Positions 43,203-53,363 are shown, counted from the stretch's first letter. The stretch: DNA of 64,000 nt from Deltaproteobacteria bacterium (GCA_012729375.1 JAAYDE010000114.1:1-64000); one strand, 5' to 3'. Program-made: numbers and translations. Notes: a model not told the origin generated them from the sequence alone.

Positions 43203-43892
43203 ATGTTTTTTTTGCGGTTGATTCTGTCAAGTGGTCTCTTTTTGGTCGCCATAACTCCGGTTTTTGGCGAAACCGTCTATGTCTCCGACCGCATGATTAT
43301 TTCCCTAAAAGCGGCGCAGAGTGAACGCTCCCAAACGATAATTACCCTCAAAAGTGATACTCCGTTGGAAGTGTTGAAAAAAGAGAAGGATTATTTTCTT
43401 GTGAAGGCCCCCACGGGCGAGCGGGGATGGGTTTTCAATGAATATGTTACCCCGCAAATTCCGAAAGCGGTGGTTGTCGATCAACTGCACCGAAAGGTTG
43501 TGGAACTGGAGAAAATGATTGACAATCTCAGGTCCAAAGAGAATGATTTGGAACAGCGGACCGAGGCCGCGGAGAGCCAAAGAGCGGTACTCAGTCAGCA
43601 ACTGGCGGAGACGGAAGAAAAGCGGCGGTTCCTGGAGCAGGAAAATACCCAACTTAGTCAGGAATACGCCGATCTGCGCCAAGCTGCCGCAGATGTGGTC
43701 AAGGTCGTCGCTGAAAGGGATCGGTTGACCAGGGAAAAGGATGACCTGTCCACTCAATTGCAGAGGAGCCAGGCGGAAAATGCCGATTGTCTGCGCACCG
43801 CAGCGATAAAATGGTTTGCCGCCGGCGCCGGCGTGCTGTTTTTCGGTTGGCTTCTGGGCCGAATGTCGAGAAAAAAGAGGAATCTTTACTGA
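43203..43892 (+). CDS. TIGR04211-type SH3 and coiled-coil membrane protein
   Basis: This 229-residue protein has a signal peptide (1-22), a bacterial SH3 domain (ETVYVSDRMIISLKAAQSERSQTI; EKDYFLVKAPTGERGWVFNEYV), a long coiled coil (about 105-195) and a C-terminal transmembrane helix followed by RKKR. This is the layout of the YgiM/TIGR04211 family, which is periplasmic and anchored by its C-terminus; the role is unknown, possibly linked to the cell wall. The start has GGAGG eight bases upstream. Confidence 0.82.
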   Translation: MFFLRLILSSGLFLVAITPVFGETVYVSDRMIISLKAAQSERSQTIITLKSDTPLEVLKKEKDYFLVKAPTGERGWVFNEYVTPQIPKAVVVDQLHRKVVELEKMIDNLRSKENDLEQRTEAAESQRAVLSQQLAETEEKRRFLEQENTQLSQEYADLRQAAADVVKVVAERDRLTREKDDLSTQLQRSQAENADCLRTAAIKWFAAGAGVLFFGWLLGRMSRKKRNLY

Positions 43893-43976
43893 TCCCGAGT
43901 TCTTCATGTCGGGCCGGAGGGGATTCACTACCCGTGGACGGCTTTTGTCGATAGCCGGCGAAATTTTCCGGGGTCT

Positions 43977-44003
43977 CCCGCCGCCAGAAAAGCTGGCGGC
44001 GGG
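43977..44003 (+). promoter_or_regulatory. Perfect hairpin covering the ribosome site of the CHASE kinase
   Basis: CCCGCCGCCAG (43977-43987), loop AAAAG and CTGGCGGCGGG (43993-44003) form an 11-base perfect stem. Its 3' arm runs into GGGAG, the best ribosome site for the ATG at 44019. There is no T tract, so a terminator is unlikely; translational control is possible. Confidence 0.5.
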
Positions 44004-44018
44004 AGCTGGAAAACGGCG

Positions 44019-45833
44019 ATGAAAAAATCAACGAAAAATAAAATTTCCCAGAGGATAGCGCCTCTGGTGCTGGTCGTTTTGGTGGGGGTGGCGCTGTCGG
44101 TGGCCGCTTTTTTAACGGTCCGGGACAAGGAAATGGAAACGATCCGCGGGGATTTCTCCCTGGCGGCAAAAAATCTCAGTTCCGATCTGCGCCGAACCCT
44201 TGAAAACAATCTGGATGTGCTTCCACTCATCCGCGCTCTTTTCCACGGATCAGAGTATGTCACCCGAGAGGAATTCCGGGAGTTCGTCACGCCGATTCTA
44301 GTTCGCAATCCACACATTGTCGGTCTCGGCTGGATTCCGTCCGTCAGTTCCAAACAGTGGGGCGAATTTTCGCAACGCTTGAAACAGGGTCAAGACATCG
44401 ATGGAAAGGAGCTTCCCCGCCATCTGGCCCAAAGTGAAACCGTGCATTTTCCGGTCTACTATCTGGATGGCCGCCACATCCCGCAGATCAGTATCGGAGA
44501 CGATCTCTCCCAGCGGCCGGAAATCCTTGCCGCTCTGAAAGGCGCTGCCGAACAGGGGAAGATGACTTCCATTCCCCTGTCCCGAAGCGACGGGGGCAGC
44601 TATGGGAAAGACCATGGATCGGAGATATCCTTTCTCTTTTTTCTGCCGGTTTTCGGCAAGAATCTTGCCTCAAGAAGCGGCGATTCCATTGTGGAGACCC
44701 TGAGCGGGTTTATTTTCGGCTTTTTCCCTTTAAGAGCGGTCGCCGAGGAGGTTCTCGGTCGTTCGGGGGACGCCGGGATAGCTGTTTCTTTCCATGACCG
44801 GAGCCGTTTTGGCAGCGAAATGGCCTTCCGGTCCGCCCAGGACATGGGGCCGCGAGGTTTCGTTATTTCAGAAACCTTTTCCCTTGCCGACCGGGATCTG
44901 GTGATTCTTTCACGAACCCTTCCCGGATTCATCGATCAGCGCGTATCCTGGCGCCCCGAGGGAACGCTGGCCATCGGCCTGGTCATGACCGCCTTGCTGT
45001 TTTTGTTTCTTATCAGCACCTTCCGCCGTTCCGCCCAGATCGAATTGCTGGCGGAAAAACTCTCGGAAGAGGTGGCCGAGCGTAAACGGGTGGCTGAAGC
45101 GCGGGAAAAACTGGTGACTGAACTTGAGGCCAAAAACGCCGAACTGGAGCGCTTCACCTATACCGTTTCCCATGATTTGAAAAGCCCCCTGATCACCATC
45201 CGCGGGTTTTCCGGCCTGCTCGCCAAGGATGCCGAAAAAGGGGATATGGCGCGGGTTTACAGCGACGTGGAGCAGATCAAGCGCGCCACCGACAAGATGC
45301 AGCAGCTTCTCGAAGAACTGCTGGAACTGTCGCGGATCGGCCGTCTTGTCAATCCTTCCAAGACCATTCCTCTTTCCGACCTGGTCGGCGAAGCGATAGA
45401 AATGCTCACCGGCAGGATCGCCAAAGGTAATGTGGAAATTTCGGTTCAAGAAAATATGCCGGCGGTGTACGGTGATCGGCCCCGGTTGCTGGAAGTTTTT
45501 CAGAATCTAATCGACAATGCCGTGAAATTCATGGGGAAACAGGCCTCTCCGCATGTGGAAATCTGGGCCGAGAGAAAGGAAAGGGACATTTTCTGCTATG
45601 TCCGCGATAACGGCATCGGCATTCCGCCCCGTTATCAAAGTAAGGTCTTCGGTCTTTTCGAGCGCCTGGATCAGACCCTGGAAGGGACGGGGATCGGCCT
45701 GGCCCTGGTCAAGCGCATCATCCAGTATCATGGCGGCAGAATCTGGATAGATTCCGAAGGGGAGGGAAAAGGGTCGACCTTTATCCTTTCTCTGCCAACG
45801 GAAAGGAAAGAGGTGATTGCAGGTGAAAATTAA
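44019..45833 (+). CDS. CHASE-domain sensor histidine kinase
   Basis: This 604-residue membrane kinase has a transmembrane helix (about 12-32), an extracytoplasmic CHASE-like domain (REFVTPILVRNPHIVGLGWIPSV; EAVHFPVYYLDG-like TVHFPVYYLDG; FLPVFGK), a second helix (about 308-330), a short coiled coil, HisKA with FTYTVSHDLKSPLITIRG and an HATPase domain (NLIDNAVKF; DNGIGIPP; GTGIGLALVKRI). The closest known architecture is that of bacteriophytochrome-like and CHASE kinases that signal to small Rcp1-type regulators, one of which follows directly, overlapping by 11 bases. Confidence 0.88.
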   Translation: MKKSTKNKISQRIAPLVLVVLVGVALSVAAFLTVRDKEMETIRGDFSLAAKNLSSDLRRTLENNLDVLPLIRALFHGSEYVTREEFREFVTPILVRNPHIVGLGWIPSVSSKQWGEFSQRLKQGQDIDGKELPRHLAQSETVHFPVYYLDGRHIPQISIGDDLSQRPEILAALKGAAEQGKMTSIPLSRSDGGSYGKDHGSEISFLFFLPVFGKNLASRSGDSIVETLSGFIFGFFPLRAVAEEVLGRSGDAGIAVSFHDRSRFGSEMAFRSAQDMGPRGFVISETFSLADRDLVILSRTLPGFIDQRVSWRPEGTLAIGLVMTALLFLFLISTFRRSAQIELLAEKLSEEVAERKRVAEAREKLVTELEAKNAELERFTYTVSHDLKSPLITIRGFSGLLAKDAEKGDMARVYSDVEQIKRATDKMQQLLEELLELSRIGRLVNPSKTIPLSDLVGEAIEMLTGRIAKGNVEISVQENMPAVYGDRPRLLEVFQNLIDNAVKFMGKQASPHVEIWAERKERDIFCYVRDNGIGIPPRYQSKVFGLFERLDQTLEGTGIGLALVKRIIQYHGGRIWIDSEGEGKGSTFILSLPTERKEVIAGEN

Positions 45834-46284
45834 TGGTGAAATTAAAGGTGAACCACTGACCATTCTGCTGGTGGAAGACAATTCTGCTCACGCCGAACTG
45901 GTGATTCGCAGCTTTGAAAGCCAACGGGTGGCCAACAAAATCTACCATGTCTGGGATGGAGAAGAGGCCCTCGACTATCTGTTCAGGCGTGGGAACTACG
46001 CCGATGCGGAGAAAAGTCCGCGTCCCAACGTCGTTCTGCTCGACCTGCGCCTGCCGAAGATCGACGGCCTGGAAGTTCTCCGCGAGATAAAAAACTGTGA
46101 AGGTCTGAAACGGATTCCGGTGGTAGTGCTGACCACCTCCCAGGCGGAAATCGATGCTTCCCGCGCCTATGATTGCCATGCCAACAGCTATCTGATCAAG
46201 CCCCTCGATTTTGAGCTTTTCACCAAATTGATGGAAGAATTGGGATTTTACTGGTTGGGTTGGAACTACAACCCCTGGTCTTGA
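45823..46284 (+). CDS. Single-domain response regulator (Rcp1-like)
   Basis: This protein of about 153 residues consists of one receiver domain: acidic pair VEDN, phospho-acceptor Asp in NVVLLDLRLPKIDG, Thr in VVLTTSQAE and Lys in SYLIKPLDF. The long insert GEEALDYLFRRGNYADAEKSPRPN is typical of the Rcp1 group used by phytochrome-type kinases. There is no output domain, so it relays by protein contact. The GTG at 45823 has GAGG nine bases upstream; a TTG at 45817 is possible. It is co-transcribed with both kinases. Confidence 0.88.
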   Translation: MKINGEIKGEPLTILLVEDNSAHAELVIRSFESQRVANKIYHVWDGEEALDYLFRRGNYADAEKSPRPNVVLLDLRLPKIDGLEVLREIKNCEGLKRIPVVVLTTSQAEIDASRAYDCHANSYLIKPLDFELFTKLMEELGFYWLGWNYNPWS

Positions 46285-46326
46285 GAGATCTCCTGTCTTT
46301 GAAAAACTCGGGAAGGCGTGATCCCT

Positions 46327-47808
46327 GTGGTGAACATCTTACTGGTTGAGGATGAGTGCGCCCATGTTGATCTGATCCAAAGGGCGTTTGAAGATCACGG
46401 CCCGGCCTTCCGCTTGACGGTTGCTTCCTGCCTTGGAGAAGCGGATCGGCATTTGCGGGAAAAGAGATTCGATCTGGTTCTTTTCGACTTTCTTCTCCCG
46501 GACGGAAAAGGCACCGAACTGCTGCGCAATGTGGATCTGGTGTCTTCCTGCCCGTTCATTCTCATGACCAGCCATGGCGATGAAAAGCTGGCCGTCGAGG
46601 CGCTCAAGGCGGGCGCTCTCGATTATGTGGTCAAATCGGCGGAGACCTTCTCGACCATGCCCAAGCTGGTGGAACGGGCGTTGCGGGAGTGGCAGCTTGT
46701 TGAGGATCGAAAGCAGGCGGAAGAGGCCCTGCGGCTGAGTGAGGAGAAGTTCCGGGCCATCGCCGATTACAGTTTCGACCTCGGGCTCTGGTTTGGTGTT
46801 GACGGAGAGCTGTTGTGGGCCAATCGTGCCATCGAGCGTTTTACCGGCAAGACCTTCGAGGAATGCAGGGAGGTGGCTGATCATATCTTTTCCTCGATCC
46901 ACGAGGAGGAACGTCGGAACATCCGGGACATAATGGTGTCGGCTCTGGCCGACAGAACCTCCGGGAATAACATCCCTTTTCGCCTGCATTACCAAGAGGG
47001 GGTCTTCCGCTGGGTATCGATCTCCTGGGTGCCGATATACAGCCGGAATGGCGAGTATCTGGGAATCAGAGCCAATATCAGGGATATTCACGATCTAAAA
47101 AGAGCCTTGGAAAATCTTGAGGAAGTCAATCACGAACTGGATGCCTTCGTCTATACCGTTTCCCATGATTTAAGGACCCCGCTGACGCCGATCATCGGTT
47201 TTGCCCAGTTGCTGGAGGAACGTTTCCATAATCAGATGGACGAAAGCTCATTGGAAATGCTCTCCTGCATCGAGCAGCAAGGCAGGAACATGCTGGCTCT
47301 TCTCGAAGATCTTTTGCGTTTGGCGCGGGCCGGCTACCTGGAACGACCCTTGGAAGCGGTCGACGCGGGCGGGGTGGTGCGCGAGGTGGTTTTGGAACTG
47401 CACGAAAAAATCAGCCAAGACGCCATCGAGATAAAACAAAACCCCCTCCCTTTTGTTCATATCCCGCGGACACTGCTTAAGCAGATTTTTGAGAATCTGA
47501 TTCAGAACGCCATCCTTTATGCAGGCAGCGCGGGTAATCCGATCGAGATCGGTGGCAACCGGGTTGCCGAAAAGGTTTTTTTCTTTGTCCGCGATCATGG
47601 CCCGGGGGTTCCTCAGGAAGACCGCAAGCGGATTTTCGAGGTCTTTTGCCGGGGTTCGGGGGAGAAAAAAACCGGGGGCACCGGTGTCGGACTGGCCACG
47701 GTGCGCAAAATCGCCCGCCAGTACGGCGGTTTCGCCTGGGTGGATGAGACACCGAATGGCGGGGCGACCTTCTGGGTGAGCGTGGACGAAGAGGGACTCC
47801 TGGATTGA
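46327..47808 (+). CDS. Hybrid kinase: receiver-PAS-histidine kinase
   Basis: This soluble protein of about 493 residues has an N-terminal receiver domain (Asp in [15 protein letters not shown]), a PAS/PAC domain (about 140-255, [18 protein letters not shown], then [21 protein letters not shown]), HisKA with [18 protein letters not shown] and an HATPase domain ([30 protein letters not shown]). The receiver ahead of the kinase suggests it takes phosphate from, or is tuned by, the upstream kinase/regulator pair. The GTG at 46327 has a ribosome site 10 bases upstream; a GTG at 46318 is the alternative. Confidence 0.87.
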   Translation: MVNILLVEDECAHVDLIQRAFEDHGPAFRLTVASCLGEADRHLREKRFDLVLFDFLLPDGKGTELLRNVDLVSSCPFILMTSHGDEKLAVEALKAGALDYVVKSAETFSTMPKLVERALREWQLVEDRKQAEEALRLSEEKFRAIADYSFDLGLWFGVDGELLWANRAIERFTGKTFEECREVADHIFSSIHEEERRNIRDIMVSALADRTSGNNIPFRLHYQEGVFRWVSISWVPIYSRNGEYLGIRANIRDIHDLKRALENLEEVNHELDAFVYTVSHDLRTPLTPIIGFAQLLEERFHNQMDESSLEMLSCIEQQGRNMLALLEDLLRLARAGYLERPLEAVDAGGVVREVVLELHEKISQDAIEIKQNPLPFVHIPRTLLKQIFENLIQNAILYAGSAGNPIEIGGNRVAEKVFFFVRDHGPGVPQEDRKRIFEVFCRGSGEKKTGGTGVGLATVRKIARQYGGFAWVDETPNGGATFWVSVDEEGLLD

Positions 47809-47849
47809 TTTTGCTCCGTTTTTCTGGCAATGGGAAGACGGGGAGCAGC

Positions 47850-47881
47850 AAACCGAAGTCTTTGAACCGCCGGTTTTTTTT
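47850..47881 (+). terminator. Weak terminator before prfC
   Basis: AAACCG and CGGTTT can pair around a 15-base loop and are followed by eight T. The stem is short, so the call is tentative. Confidence 0.35.
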
Positions 47882-47894
47882 AGGTAATGGGCCC

Positions 47895-49517
47895 ATGACG
47901 GAGCCTGGCCCGGGAAAGGGATTGCAACGATTCGTGGAAAAGAGATATTTGGAAGAAATAGCCCGGCGCCGGACCTTCGGCATCATCAGCCATCCCGATG
48001 CCGGGAAAACCACCCTGACCGAGAAGCTGCTGCTGTTCGGCGGCGCCATTCAGCTGGCGGGGGCGGTCAAATCGAAAAAGGCTTCCCGCCATGCCACCAG
48101 CGACTGGATGGCGATGGAAAAGGAACGGGGTATTTCCGTCAACACCTCGGTGATGAATTTTCATTACCGCAACAACGAAATCAACCTTCTCGATACGCCA
48201 GGACACCAGGATTTTTCCGAGGATACCTACCGGGTGCTGACGGCGGTGGACAGCGCCTTGATGGTCATCGACAGCGCCAAGGGGGTCGAGACCCAGACCC
48301 GCAAGCTGATGGAGGTCTGCCGGATGCGCAACACGCCGATCATGACCTTCATCAACAAGCTTGATCGCGAAGGTCTGGAACCGTTGGAGCTGTTCTCCGA
48401 CATCGAGGAGACCTTGCAGATCGAGTGCGTGCCGCTGACCTGGCCGGTGGGCATGGGTAAACGGTTCCGCGGTATCTATCATCTGCTCCGCAACGAGATG
48501 CATTTTTTCACTTCCCACATCAAGGACCGGGTGCAACAGGGGACGGTGATCCAGGGACTGGACAATCCCCAGTTGGATGAGTACCTCGGTGGTCAGGCCG
48601 ACGAGCTGCGGGAGAGTGTGGAACTTCTCCAGGAAGCGAGCAATCCCTTTGACCTCAAGGAATATCTCAAAGGGAACCAGACGCCGGTCTTTTTCGGCAG
48701 CGCCATCAACAACTTCGGTGTCAAGGAGCTGCTTGATACCTTTGTCGAACTGGCCCCGGGGCCGCTGCCGCGCATGACCGAAAGCCGTGAGGTGCAGCCT
48801 GCCGAGCCCGCCTTCAGCGGTTTCGTTTTCAAGATTCAGGCGAATATGGACCCCGCCCACCGCGACCGCATCGCTTTCCTGAGGGTCTGCTCAGGAAGGT
48901 TCACCAGGGGGATGAAGGTCCGCCATCATCGCCTCGGCAAGGAGGTGCAGTTCAGCAATGCCATGATTTTCATGGCCCAGGACCGCAAGAATGTCGAGGA
49001 GGCTTTTCCCGGCGATATCATCGGCATACCCAACCACGGCACGATCCGCATCGGGGACACTTTTTCCGACAAGGAGCCGCTCAAGTTCGTCGGCATTCCC
49101 AGTTTCGCTCCGGAACACTTTCGCCGCGTCCGTCTCAAAGACCCTCTGAAAACCAAGCAGATGGACAAGGGCCTGCAGCAGCTCACCGAGGAGGGCGCGG
49201 TTCAGCTCTTCCGGCCGCTGAAAAGCAACGAATACATACTGGGGGCGGTTGGGGTGCTTCAGTTCGATGTCATTATCGAGCGGCTCAAGGCTGAATATAA
49301 CGTGGATGCCGCCTATGAAGCGGTCAGCTACGCCGCCTGCCGCTGGGTGGATGGGGACGACCGCAAGGAACTGGACAACTTCATCAAAAAAGAAGCGATC
49401 AACCTCGCCTACGATGCGGAAAAGAGCCTGGCCTATCTGGCCCCCAGCGAATGGCGGCTGAACCATGTCCGCGAGCAGTGGCCGGCGATCCGTTTCCACA
49501 AGACCCGGGGAATCTGA
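47895..49517 (+). CDS. prfC: Peptide chain release factor 3 (RF3)
   Basis: This 540-residue translational GTPase recycles RF1 and RF2 after termination. The G domain shows [14 protein letters not shown], the switch region [20 protein letters not shown] and NKLD, followed by RF3-specific C-terminal domains ([37 protein letters not shown]). Length is typical. The ATG at 47895 begins the conserved region; longer in-frame codons lack a ribosome site. Confidence 0.95.
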   Translation: MTEPGPGKGLQRFVEKRYLEEIARRRTFGIISHPDAGKTTLTEKLLLFGGAIQLAGAVKSKKASRHATSDWMAMEKERGISVNTSVMNFHYRNNEINLLDTPGHQDFSEDTYRVLTAVDSALMVIDSAKGVETQTRKLMEVCRMRNTPIMTFINKLDREGLEPLELFSDIEETLQIECVPLTWPVGMGKRFRGIYHLLRNEMHFFTSHIKDRVQQGTVIQGLDNPQLDEYLGGQADELRESVELLQEASNPFDLKEYLKGNQTPVFFGSAINNFGVKELLDTFVELAPGPLPRMTESREVQPAEPAFSGFVFKIQANMDPAHRDRIAFLRVCSGRFTRGMKVRHHRLGKEVQFSNAMIFMAQDRKNVEEAFPGDIIGIPNHGTIRIGDTFSDKEPLKFVGIPSFAPEHFRRVRLKDPLKTKQMDKGLQQLTEEGAVQLFRPLKSNEYILGAVGVLQFDVIIERLKAEYNVDAAYEAVSYAACRWVDGDDRKELDNFIKKEAINLAYDAEKSLAYLAPSEWRLNHVREQWPAIRFHKTRGI

Positions 49518-49547
49518 CCGATTTACGACGTGGAGAGAATGAGCATC

Positions 49548-50957
49548 ATGAACAGCAGTCCATCCCCAAGGAAAAACCGCCGCACGCCGATCCGCGCCCT
49601 GCTGGCTTCGGAGCAGGAGACCCGGGGGGTTCATCTCGGCGGCTGGGTGCGCACCGCCCGCAGCGGCAAGGGCGTGACCTTTCTGGAGCTGAATGACGGC
49701 TCCTGCTTTGCTTCCCTCCAGGTGGTCGTGGATGGTGCCTCTCCCGCCGCCGTCGACATCGCCGGTATCGGCACCGGCTCCTGCATCGAGGTGACCGGCG
49801 ACCTGGTGGCATCCCCGGCAGCCGGTCAGCGCTGGGAACTCAAGGCCGCCGGGATCCGCCTCCTCGGCTCGGCCGACGCCGACTATCCGCTGCAGAAAAA
49901 GCGTCATTCTCTGGAGTTTCTGCGCACCATCGCCCATCTGCGCCCCCGCTCCAACACCTTCGGCGCCGTGTTCCGAGTCCGCAACGCCCTCGCCTTCGCC
50001 GTCCACAAATTTTTCCAGGAGCGGGGCTTTCTCTACGTGCAGACACCGATCATTACCGCCAACGACTGCGAGGGAGCCGGCGAGATGTTCCGGGTCACCA
50101 CTCTGGATCCGAAGGAGCCGCCGCTCAGAGAGGGCCTGGTCGCCTGGGAGGAGGATTTCTTCGGCGAAAAAACCGGTTTGACGGTCAGCGGACAGTTGCA
50201 GGCCGAACTCTTCGCCACCGCTTTCAGCGACGTCTACACCTTCGGTCCCACCTTCAGAGCGGAGAATTCCAACACCAGCCGCCATGTGGCGGAATTCTGG
50301 ATGATCGAGCCGGAGATGGCTTTCGCGGATCTCCGGGATGATTGCCGGCTGGCCGAGGAATTTTTCCGTTATATGGTGGTTCACGCTTTGGAAAACTGCG
50401 GGGAGGACCTGAAATTCTTCAACGACCGCATCGAAAAGGGGCTTATCGACAAACTGGGAAAATTGGTCGGCGCCGAATTCAAGATCATGACCTATACGGA
50501 AGCCGTCACCCGTCTTCAAAAGTCGGGGGAGGCGTTTTCCTATCCTCTTGAATGGGGCCTCGACCTGCAATCGGAGCACGAGCGTTTCCTGACCGAAAAG
50601 ATCGTCGGAGGGCCGGTCTTCGTCATCGACTATCCGGCCCGGATCAAGGCCTTCTACATGCGTCAAAATGATGATGGGCGCACCGTCGCCGCAATGGACA
50701 TGCTGGTTCCCCGTGTCGGCGAGATCATCGGCGGCAGCCAGAGGGAAGAGCGTTATGACCGCCTGGAGCGTCGCATGGGTGAGGTCGGCATTCCTCTCAA
50801 AAGCCTCTCCTGGTATCTTGATATCCGCCGCTGGGGGAGCTGCCCCCATGCCGGCTTCGGCCTCGGTTTCGAGAGGTTGCTGATGTACATCACCGGCATG
50901 GAAAACATCCGCGACGTGATTCCTTTCCCACGCACCCCCGGCAACGCCAAGTTCTAA
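49548..50957 (+). CDS. asnS: Asparaginyl-tRNA synthetase
   Basis: This class IIb aminoacyl-tRNA synthetase of about 469 residues charges tRNA-Asn. An OB-fold anticodon domain (VHLGGWVRTARSGKGVTFLEL) precedes the catalytic core, with motif 2 FRAENSNTSRHVAEFWMIEPE and motif 3 GFGLGFERLLMY. The ATG at 49548 is chosen, since GGAGAG then lies 10 bases upstream. It lies 30 bases downstream of prfC, probably in one transcript. Confidence 0.96.
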   Translation: MNSSPSPRKNRRTPIRALLASEQETRGVHLGGWVRTARSGKGVTFLELNDGSCFASLQVVVDGASPAAVDIAGIGTGSCIEVTGDLVASPAAGQRWELKAAGIRLLGSADADYPLQKKRHSLEFLRTIAHLRPRSNTFGAVFRVRNALAFAVHKFFQERGFLYVQTPIITANDCEGAGEMFRVTTLDPKEPPLREGLVAWEEDFFGEKTGLTVSGQLQAELFATAFSDVYTFGPTFRAENSNTSRHVAEFWMIEPEMAFADLRDDCRLAEEFFRYMVVHALENCGEDLKFFNDRIEKGLIDKLGKLVGAEFKIMTYTEAVTRLQKSGEAFSYPLEWGLDLQSEHERFLTEKIVGGPVFVIDYPARIKAFYMRQNDDGRTVAAMDMLVPRVGEIIGGSQREERYDRLERRMGEVGIPLKSLSWYLDIRRWGSCPHAGFGLGFERLLMYITGMENIRDVIPFPRTPGNAKF

Positions 50958-51029
50958 AACGGCTTTGTAATAAGTCCGGTGGTGCGAGTTTTTCCCGCAA
51001 GATGCCCTTGTTTTGCGTGAGGATAAAAA

Positions 51030-51221
51030 ATGGAGCGGATTCCGGAATACAAGGTGGTGGAAACAACCCTGGTCACCGATGAAACCCTGGAAAGGATCAT
51101 CAACGAGTGGGTTCAGCAAGGCTGGCAATTCGACGGCATGCAGTTCGCCATGCGCGAGGCCAGTAAGCGCCCGGCCATGGCCTTTCTTCTTTTTACCCGT
51201 CTGCCGATAACGGTTTCGTGA
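51030..51221 (+). CDS. DUF4177-like small protein
   Basis: This 63-residue protein, EYKVVETTLVTDETLERIINEWVQQGWQFDG, fits the DUF4177 fold, a small domain of unknown function that often occurs alone. The GAGGA site six bases before the ATG decides the start. It is followed by a strong terminator and may be the last gene of the prfC-asnS run. Confidence 0.75.
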   Translation: MERIPEYKVVETTLVTDETLERIINEWVQQGWQFDGMQFAMREASKRPAMAFLLFTRLPITVS

Positions 51222-51249
51222 CCTGTTTTTGTGCCGATGACATGGAGCC

Positions 51250-51281
51250 GGCCCCCATGGAAGGGGGCCTTTTCTTTTTTT
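51250..51281 (+). terminator. Rho-independent terminator after DUF4177
   Basis: GGCCCCC/GGGGGCC, a perfect seven-base stem with a six-base loop, is followed by a T-rich run (TTTTCTTTTTTT). Confidence 0.92.
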
Positions 51282-51336
51282 GCCGTCCCTTGTCTGCTAA
51301 TCTTTTAGAAACACGGCTCATCCGCGGAGAGGATTT

Positions 51337-52434
51337 ATGGACGGCATCATCCCCGATTACATTCCCCCCGATTTTTCCCGTTCCGGTTTGCGGGACGCCC
51401 CGGCGGTTACCCTGTTTCCCGCCCCTGCGGACGGTGTCGCCCCCCCTGGTTTTCACGCCACATCCAACCATCCCGAATATCTGCACCTCGGCGGCGGGCG
51501 CTGGATTCTGGTCGCTGAAGGGCGGATGGATGCGGTGCTGGTGCGGCGCGGCGACAGGATTGAGGCGGTCGAGGCCCGGCGTCTCCAAAAGGGGGAACCG
51601 GTGGTGGTGGGTAGGAGCGAGGACGGCGAAGAGGGCATTCTGGTTCACGTATCCGGATTCGAAGCCGCTGCCCAAAAGGGTGAAAAATTCGCTTTCCGTT
51701 CCCGCGGTACGCGGGAAACCCCCTTTTCCCAATCTTACGACAAACTCTACCGGATTCTCCGTCACGACCGCGAGCAGGGCTATATCGTCTGGGTTCTCGG
51801 TCCGGCGGTGGCCTTCGACAAGGACAGCCGCGCCGCCATGCAGGGGCTGATCGGGGAAGGCTACTGCCATGCCTTGCTCGCCGGCAACGCATTGGCCACC
51901 CATGATCTGGAGGCGGGCCGCTTCCGCACCGGCCTTGGTCAGGATATCTATACACAGGAGCTGCAGCCGCTGGGGCATTACCACCACCTTGATATCCTCA
52001 ACGAGGTGCGCCGGGTCGGCTCCATCCGCGCCGCCTTAAAAGAGATGGGGATCAAAGACGGCATCATTCACGCCTGCGAAGAGAAGGGCATTCCCTATCT
52101 TCTGGCCGGCTCGATCCGGGATGACGGTCCGCTGCCGGAGGTAATTGCCGGCGTCTTCCAGGCGCAGGACGCCATGCGCCTTCACGCCCGGCGGGCGACG
52201 ACGGTGGTGGCTCTGGCCACCCAGCTCCATTCCATCGCCTTCGGCAATATGGTTCCCAGCTACCGGGTCATGGAAAACGGCCGGGTGCGGCCCGTCTTCT
52301 TCTATGTCGTCGACATGTCCGAATTCACCGCTTCCAAGCTGGCCAATCGCGGCTCGGCCCAGGCCGTGGCCATTCTCACCAATGTCCAGGATTTCATGGT
52401 GAACCTGTGGAACAATCTGCGCTTTCATCCCTGA
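51337..52434 (+). CDS. TIGR00300/MJ1480-family protein (LOR/SDH-like, putative ornithine cyclodeaminase)
   Basis: This 365-residue cytoplasmic protein has GPAVAFDKDSRAAMQGLIGEGYCHALLAGNALATHDLEAGRF and GHYHHLDILNEVRRVGSIRAAL, which match the TIGR00300 (LOR/SDH-like) family. Archaeal members convert ornithine to proline and ammonia, and the same domain forms the C-terminal part of cyanobacterial arginine-catabolic AgrE/ArgZ enzymes. The family match comes from remembered motifs, so the reaction is a hypothesis. The ATG has GAGAGGA upstream. It stands alone on the plus strand. Confidence 0.7.
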   Translation: MDGIIPDYIPPDFSRSGLRDAPAVTLFPAPADGVAPPGFHATSNHPEYLHLGGGRWILVAEGRMDAVLVRRGDRIEAVEARRLQKGEPVVVGRSEDGEEGILVHVSGFEAAAQKGEKFAFRSRGTRETPFSQSYDKLYRILRHDREQGYIVWVLGPAVAFDKDSRAAMQGLIGEGYCHALLAGNALATHDLEAGRFRTGLGQDIYTQELQPLGHYHHLDILNEVRRVGSIRAALKEMGIKDGIIHACEEKGIPYLLAGSIRDDGPLPEVIAGVFQAQDAMRLHARRATTVVALATQLHSIAFGNMVPSYRVMENGRVRPVFFYVVDMSEFTASKLANRGSAQAVAILTNVQDFMVNLWNNLRFHP

Positions 52435-52525
52435 GGCAAGGAAGAGCCGGAGACGGGGTTTTTCTCTGCGGGGAAGCAAAGGGGGCCATCTCCCCCAGCC
52501 GAAAGTTCCTGGCAAGCGATTTTGT

Positions 52526-53305
52526 TCACTCTTTTTCCCCTGCCGATGCGTTTTTCTGGCGGGCTTCCATCAGTTCCTGCCACCAGGACCTCATCAGAAA
52601 GGCGTCGTCGGGGAAATCGGTCATCTGCTCGAAGCGGGCCGGGGTCACGGTCAGGCACAGGATGTCCCGGGGAAGATAACGCCGCATGGCGATATCGGTA
52701 CAGCCGATGACGGCCCGATCCTGTCTGTGATGTCCGAAAACCTCCCACAACTGGCCGCACCCCGAAGAAAAGGGCGCCTGGATCGTTTCCGGATCGGCGC
52801 TGTAGAAGGCGGCGAGGGTCATCAAAGCACTGAGGCGGTCCGGGTCGGCGAAAAAGGTGACCGTGCGGATATCCCGCCAGCGGTCCAGGCGGAGTGGCCC
52901 CATCAGCACCGTGTCTGCGGAAGGCTGGGGGTAGACGATGCGATCGAGGTACTCCTGAGCCAGGGCCTGGCTCGCCTTGAGTCCTTCCCCCAAGGGAGCG
53001 CCGTTTTTGCCGTCGGTGAGAAAGTTGGCCATCCACGGCGGGTATTTTTTGGTAAAGCCGAAATGGGACTGAAGTCCAGGACAACCGTGACGGGGACTTC
53101 GGAAGTCCTCCCCCTCCCCGCGCCTGACGATGAGGGTCTCACCCTTCACCCAGCGGTGGTAATAGGCGAAGCAGCACAGGGCGCCCTTGGCCTCCACCGT
53201 GGGCGCGAAGGATGCGTCCGGCGCGGAATCATAGAGACAGATAATGGGGGTGGAGAGGCGCAAAGCTTTTCTGAGACGGTCAATTGCTTTTTCGGTTGGC
53301 GGCAT
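52526..53305 (-). CDS. DUF169 protein
   Basis: This protein of about 259 residues has the DUF169 pattern: an N-terminal PPTEKAIDRLRKALRLSTPII, conserved cysteines (KGALCCFAYYHRWVKGE; RHGCPGLQSHFGF; SSGCGQLWEVFG) and C-terminal ALFSPEHI-like IAMRRYLPRDILCLTVTPARFEQM. DUF169 proteins are common in anaerobes and their function is unknown. The ATG at 53305 follows AGGAGGG. It is downstream of the methyltransferase gene on the same strand by 58 bases. Confidence 0.85.
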   Translation of the reverse strand: MPPTEKAIDRLRKALRLSTPIICLYDSAPDASFAPTVEAKGALCCFAYYHRWVKGETLIVRRGEGEDFRSPRHGCPGLQSHFGFTKKYPPWMANFLTDGKNGAPLGEGLKASQALAQEYLDRIVYPQPSADTVLMGPLRLDRWRDIRTVTFFADPDRLSALMTLAAFYSADPETIQAPFSSGCGQLWEVFGHHRQDRAVIGCTDIAMRRYLPRDILCLTVTPARFEQMTDFPDDAFLMRSWWQELMEARQKNASAGEKE

Positions 53306-53363
53306 TTTTCCCTCCTGCGTTAATGTTAATGGAGATTTTCTGCTGCGGAAGGTGGGCCGGTAT

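Noticed and set aside
52485..52500. GGGGG/CCCCC hairpin between two convergent genes
   Set aside because: The T tract is interrupted on both strands, so a terminator call is not secure.
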